Shown here: one piece after another, positions 5,979 through 8,952 of the stretch
Layout of the letters: the number at the start of each line of letters is the position of its first letter
Numbering within the stretch: position 1 is the stretch's first letter
Assembly: GCA_945870465.1 (NCBI GenBank)
Contig: CAMBSS010000163.1
Location: 1 to 8,952, forward strand
Direction of reading: 5' to 3'
DNA: 8,952 nt
From: Bordetella parapertussis
GTDB taxonomy: Bacteria > Pseudomonadota > Gammaproteobacteria > Burkholderiales > SG8-41
Notes under the pieces: generated by a model
The model's input: the letters and a program-made list of their open reading frames with translations, nothing else
What the model was told of the DNA's origin: nothing
The model's database searches: none
Position numbers and translations under genes: made by a program

Positions 5979-7655
5979 TCATCGCGGTGCTGCTGCCGGC
6001 GTTATGCGGTCGTAACCGAATACTTCGAGCGCCGAATGTCCCTTGATGGGGCGCGCGCCCAGCGGCACCAGTCCGTCGCGGTTTTCCAGGCGGTCGACGA
6101 CGGCATGCGAGCAGACCAGGTGATAGCCGACTTCCTTGGTCAGGCCTTCAAGGCGCGACGCCACGTTGGTGACGTCGCCGATCACCGAATATTCGTGCCG
6201 CGTCGCCGCGCCGATGTGTCCGGCGACGCCTTCGCCGGCATGCAGGCCGACGCCGATTTCGAGTGGAATTTCTCCCTTCGCTGCAAGGCCGGCGTTCAGC
6301 CTGCGCAGGCTGTCGAGCATCGCGCGCGTGGCGTCGAACGCGGCAGCGCAGGGGTTGGGCGTCGGCTGCGGCACGCCGAATACCGCCATGATGCCGTCGC
6401 CCATGAAACTCACGACGGTGCCGCCGTGATCGTGAATGATGGGCACGATGCGATCGAAATAGTTATTCAGAAAAGCGATCGTCTGCTCTGGCGTCATGCG
6501 TTCGCTGCGGGTCGTGTAGCCGCGTATGTCGGAGAACAGCACGCAGGCGAACTGCTTGGTGCCGCCGAGCGACGGGTTCAGCGTGCCGGCAAGGATGCCC
6601 CGCATCACCGCCGGACTGACATAGCCGCCAAAAGAGCGCCGCAGCCGGCGTCGTTCCCGCAGGTTGAGCACGGTTTCCCACAGCTGGCGCCCGCCGACGG
6701 CGATCAATGCGATCAGCATGACGTTTGCGACCGGCAGTTCAAGACCTTTTGCCAGGGCGAGGGTCGATGCGCCTATGCACCCTGCCCACAGGAAGACGAT
6801 GACGGCGAACGCAACGGCCGGCGGCGGCGCCCACAGCCAGAGCAGCGCCGCGGCCAGCGCCAGCACGAGCGGCAGCCATGGCGCCGCGGGCCGTATTACG
6901 CCGCCATTGAGCAGGTTGCGCAACGCCTGGGCGTGCAGCAGCACACCCGGTGCATTGGTAGCGTGCACATCCCATCCCACCAGGTTGACCGGCGCCGTGA
7001 GGCGGTCTTCGAATTTCAAAGTGCTGCCCAGCAGCACTGCTTTCCCACGAAACGCGCGTTCCAATTCAGCAGCATTGCCAGCGTCGTACCACTGCAGCAC
7101 TGATTGCAAAGGCACGAAGTCGAATGGCTCTCCGGCCGCAAAATCGATCAGCCCTTCGTGTACGGGCTTGCCGAGCTTGCGCGCCATCTGGCCCACCAGC
7201 GTCGGCGCGTCGCTGTTGTCCGTGCGTATGCTTTCGTCGAACCTGCGCACCACGCCATCGGCATCGATCGGCAGCAATGCGTAACCGGTGGAATCTTTGC
7301 CGGCTACGGTCAGAAAAGCCGGATAGACCGGACGGGTGACGCCGACAGGGTCGACCGTCAGCGCCAAAACGACCGGTGTGGTGCGACGGGCTATCAATAT
7401 GCCGGTCAGCAACTGGCGGTCGTAACCGGGCACTATCGTTTCAAAGCTGCGATCGGGCAATACCACGTCCAAGCCGATCACCGTCGCGCCGGCGCCCGCT
7501 GCCGCCTGCAGGAACTTGCCCAGATGCGGATGCCACAAGGTAAAGGGCTGGAGCAGGGCGGTCGCGGTTTCCTCATCGAAACCGACCACCACCACGGGAT
7601 TCACGGCCGGACGCAAGGCGTAGGTCCTTAATACCCGGAACTGCGCATCGAGCAA
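5979..7655 (-). CDS. CHASE2-domain class III adenylate/guanylate cyclase, 5' end disrupted by an apparent frameshift
   Basis: Inner-membrane receptor cyclase making a cyclic nucleotide (probably cAMP) from NTP. The open frame has 558 codons from TTG 7655. CHASE2 extracytoplasmic sensor: about 18-250 (VVVVGFDEE; ATVIGLDVVLPDRS; GKAVLLGST). Three membrane segments: about 260-276, 279-302 and 306-322. Cyclase domain: about 366-550, with metal-binding Asp376 (LFSDIRGYT) and Asp420 (FMGDGIMAVFG) and transition-state residues Asn497 and Arg501 (VIGDVTNVASRLEG), all intact. Substrate choice (ATP or GTP) was not settled from residues. CHASE2 proteins normally have a membrane helix before the sensor. 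Here the family-like segment RGLRPLDLKLL continues upstream of 7655 in frame but hits TAG at 7685, while a plausible helix lies in another frame (7741-7688). As sequenced, CHASE2 would lack its N-terminal anchor. Its stop overlaps an ATGA at the regulator remnant. Confidence 0.85.
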   Translation of the reverse strand: MLDAQFRVLRTYALRPAVNPVVVVGFDEETATALLQPFTLWHPHLGKFLQAAAGAGATVIGLDVVLPDRSFETIVPGYDRQLLTGILIARRTTPVVLALTVDPVGVTRPVYPAFLTVAGKDSTGYALLPIDADGVVRRFDESIRTDNSDAPTLVGQMARKLGKPVHEGLIDFAAGEPFDFVPLQSVLQWYDAGNAAELERAFRGKAVLLGSTLKFEDRLTAPVNLVGWDVHATNAPGVLLHAQALRNLLNGGVIRPAAPWLPLVLALAAALLWLWAPPPAVAFAVIVFLWAGCIGASTLALAKGLELPVANVMLIALIAVGGRQLWETVLNLRERRRLRRSFGGYVSPAVMRGILAGTLNPSLGGTKQFACVLFSDIRGYTTRSERMTPEQTIAFLNNYFDRIVPIIHDHGGTVVSFMGDGIMAVFGVPQPTPNPCAAAFDATRAMLDSLRRLNAGLAAKGEIPLEIGVGLHAGEGVAGHIGAATRHEYSVIGDVTNVASRLEGLTKEVGYHLVCSHAVVDRLENRDGLVPLGARPIKGHSALEVFGYDRITPAAAPR

Positions 7656-7683
7656 TTTGAGGTCGAGAGGGCGCAGCCCTCGC

Positions 7684-7741
7684 TATGGTTGATTCCCGCT
7701 GCCAGCAGCAGGATGAAAAGGGCGGCGCCTGCGCGTATCAT
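7684..7741 (-). other. Probable N-terminal membrane helix of the cyclase, out of frame
   Basis: From ATG 7741 the minus strand reads MIRAGAALFILLLAAGINH, a short basic start plus a hydrophobic helix, which is what CHASE2 proteins carry before their sensor domain. This frame is offset by one base from the cyclase frame and ends after 37 codons at a TAA, while the cyclase frame is blocked by TAG at 7685-7683. A single-base deletion near 7675-7685 (true or a sequencing error) would explain both. Only a poor ribosome site (GCGGA directly next to the ATG) is seen. The start of the intact gene is therefore probably 7741. Confidence 0.6.
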
Positions 7742-7805
7742 TCCGCAAAGTCTAGCAGGTCGTCGGCCGGTTCCGCATGCGGCGCGGCGGAAGGCAAGGG
7801 AAGGT

Positions 7806-7817
7806 GTGAAAATTCAC
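7806..7817. promoter_or_regulatory. Short palindrome in the divergent cyclase/FecR intergenic region, possible operator
   Basis: GTGAA-AA-TTCAC is a perfect inverted repeat with 5-bp arms, preceded by T and followed by C, so the flanks read TGTGA...TCACC. It resembles Crp/Fnr-type half-sites but with 4 rather than 6 nt between TGTGA and TCAC. It lies 65 bp upstream of the probable cyclase start (7741) and 114 bp upstream of the FecR-like start. A -10-like TATAGAAT (7861-7868, plus strand) follows, without a matching -35. Function is speculative. Confidence 0.25.
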
Positions 7818-7931
7818 CGTCTGCGCGCGGCTAAACGCACGGCATGGCGGTCTTGCTCCGTATAGAATCGCACGATGCTGCTGGTTTTCGGGCGGGAAGC
7901 AAACATAGGTCAAGTCGAGGAGCTTGGATTT

Positions 7932-8819
7932 ATGGAAAGCAACGAACAGATTTACGCGATGTCGCGATCGTGGCTGGCAATCCTGGCGGTGCTTGGCGCC
8001 TGCGCATTGCCTTCCGCAGTGCATGGCGCGGGCGTCGCCATGGTGACCGACCTCCAGGGCAAGGCGACGATGGCTGCCGAGGGGCGGCCGCGCGACGTTA
8101 CGATACTCGCCGAGCTGGAGGCGGGCGCGCAGGTTCAACTTGCGGCGGGCGCTACGCTGGTCGCGCTTTATCTCGACGCGGGCGACGAATACGTATTCAA
8201 GGGGCCGGCTGCGATCGTCTTCAAAGCCGGGCAGCCTGACGTTACCAGCGGCGCTAAACCCGAGAAGCGCAGTTCGTCGCTCGGCAAAGGCGGTAACACG
8301 ATCCGGATCAAGCCGGTGGGCATGGCGCAGGGCGCGATGGTGATGCGCGGGTTTCGCACCGGTGCACGCATTCAATTGCTGAACCTGCACAAGACGCGCA
8401 CGCTGGAGACCCAGCCCGAGTTCCGCTGGCAGGAGCTGCAGGCCGGCGTCAAATATCAGCTGGAAATCACCGACGAAACCGGGCGCGCCATGCACGAGGC
8501 CGAGATCGATGTACCATCCTTCAAATTGCCCGCTAGCGTTGTGCTGAAAGAAGGCGTGCCTTACACATGGGAAGTCTCCGCACGGCTCGCCGATGGACGC
8601 AAGTATTCGAGTTCTGCGGATTTCGCGCTGGCCCCCGCCGCGCTGCGCACGCAGGCTGAAGCTCTGCGGCCCGCGGCAACGGCGCCGCTGTCGAGCCGCA
8701 TCACCTATGCGGCGTGGCTCGATCAGATGGAGCTCAAAGACGAGGCGCGCAAATACTGGAAGACTGCCTCAGCCGAGCGTCCGGATGATCCGCGGCTGAA
8801 GTCGCTCGCGGAGCAGTAG
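7932..8819 (+). CDS. Exported FecR-domain protein
   Basis: A 295-residue protein predicted to be exported. I start it at ATG 7932, which has GAGGAG at 7917-7922 (9-nt spacing); an internal ATG at 7959 gives a more classical signal peptide (MSRSWLAILAVLGACALPSAVHG) but has no ribosome site, and a longer frame from 7875 is unsupported. Residues about 35-103 are FecR-like beta repeats: MVTDLQGKATM, LEAGAQVQLAAGATLVALYL, then GDEYVFKGPAAIVFK (the G-x-EY...GPA pattern). The C-terminal half has a beta segment (PEFRWQELQAGVKYQLEI, VPYTWEVSARLADGR) and ends in a short helical TPR-like motif (ITYAAWLDQM...DEARKYWKTASAERPDDPRLKSLAEQ). Unlike true FecR it has no N-terminal anti-sigma region and no sigma-factor gene is nearby, so a scaffold or sensing role in the envelope is more likely. 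Divergent pairing with a CHASE2 cyclase suggests a shared signalling pathway (inference). Confidence 0.82.
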   Translation: MESNEQIYAMSRSWLAILAVLGACALPSAVHGAGVAMVTDLQGKATMAAEGRPRDVTILAELEAGAQVQLAAGATLVALYLDAGDEYVFKGPAAIVFKAGQPDVTSGAKPEKRSSSLGKGGNTIRIKPVGMAQGAMVMRGFRTGARIQLLNLHKTRTLETQPEFRWQELQAGVKYQLEITDETGRAMHEAEIDVPSFKLPASVVLKEGVPYTWEVSARLADGRKYSSSADFALAPAALRTQAEALRPAATAPLSSRITYAAWLDQMELKDEARKYWKTASAERPDDPRLKSLAEQ

Positions 8820-8952
8820 CGCGAGGTCTGCAGGCTGCGTTTTTAGCGCACTAACGCTGTTTTGAACGACTATTGTGGCCTGGTCGGGCACCGAGCCGTG
8901 AGATAGTTCGCGGTGCGGCGGCTGCACGCGGTGGCCGTCGCCGTGCTTTATC
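8820..8952. other. Terminal non-coding stretch, no recognisable gene
   Basis: No start codon with a ribosome site and no protein segment I recognise in any frame. A weak stem, AGCG (8845-8848) with CGCT (8855-8858), is followed by GTTTT and could be a poor terminator for the FecR-like gene. A minus-strand frame open from the right edge could be the tail of a convergent gene, but its residues match nothing I know. Confidence 0.4.

Noticed and set aside
5592..7103. Long plus-strand open frame (503 codons) opposite the regulator remnant and cyclase
   Set aside because: It is the antisense of the conserved cyclase domain; composition is Arg/Ala/His-rich with no recognisable domain or ribosome site.
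7752..8495. Minus-strand open frame (247 codons) opposite the FecR-like gene
   Set aside because: Antisense shadow of a gene with a signal peptide, ribosome site and FecR motifs; no family resemblance of its own.
8820..8952. Tail of a convergent gene entering from the right edge
   Set aside because: Two minus-strand frames are open for part of this stretch, but the residues match nothing I recognise and 133 bp is too short to judge in GC-rich DNA.
1..8952. Defence system, mobile element, CRISPR array or RNA gene
   Set aside because: No direct-repeat array, transposase, integrase, nuclease or tRNA/rRNA-like sequence was seen on either strand; the content is housekeeping and accessory metabolic or signalling genes.

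Overview
The window looks like ordinary chromosome from a GC-rich proteobacterium, most likely a betaproteobacterium. The basis is HtpG and Crp-type protein sequence, a textbook RpoH (sigma-32) promoter, and a FecR-like / CHASE2-cyclase / Crp-type cluster of a kind I associate with that class. I see no phage, plasmid, transposase, tRNA, rRNA or CRISPR array. The species cannot be fixed from this stretch.

Layout, left to right. (1) Positions 1-2158, minus strand: a probable two-gene operon. An ABC-transporter periplasmic binding protein of about 439 residues starts at a TTG codon. 25 bp after it comes a DadA-like FAD-dependent D-amino-acid dehydrogenase, whose C-terminal third lies beyond the left edge. 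(2) Positions 2159-2300: a divergent intergenic region holding a near-perfect sigma-32 promoter that drives (3) htpG (2301-4208, plus), a complete Hsp90 chaperone. (4) Positions 4212-4291: two inverted copies of a REP-like palindrome between convergent genes, with paired base changes that keep both stems intact. (5) Positions 4296-5559, minus: a crotonase-fold protein of the ECHDC3 type that lacks both catalytic glutamates. It overlaps by 11 bp a small secreted protein with five regularly spaced cysteine pairs. (6) Positions 5640-5945, minus: remains of a Crp/Fnr-family regulator, readable only by joining three frames across a frameshift and an internal deletion. (7) Positions 5979-7741, minus: a CHASE2-domain class III nucleotide cyclase with intact catalytic residues. 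Its first membrane segment appears to be in another frame. (8) Positions 7932-8819, plus: an exported FecR-domain protein transcribed divergently from the cyclase. (9) Positions 8820-8952: no recognisable gene.

How the genes fit together. The FecR-like protein, CHASE2 cyclase and Crp-type regulator would form an envelope-sensing cyclic-nucleotide module: sensor, cAMP synthesis, cAMP-responsive regulator. Here the regulator is clearly broken and the cyclase is damaged at its 5' end, so the module is either decaying or the assembly carries indel errors. The binding protein and DadA-like enzyme suggest uptake and oxidation of an amino compound, but the substrate cannot be read from sequence. I found no convincing undescribed multi-gene system. 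The least explained items are the paired palindrome, the ten-cysteine secreted protein and the non-canonical crotonase translated with it.
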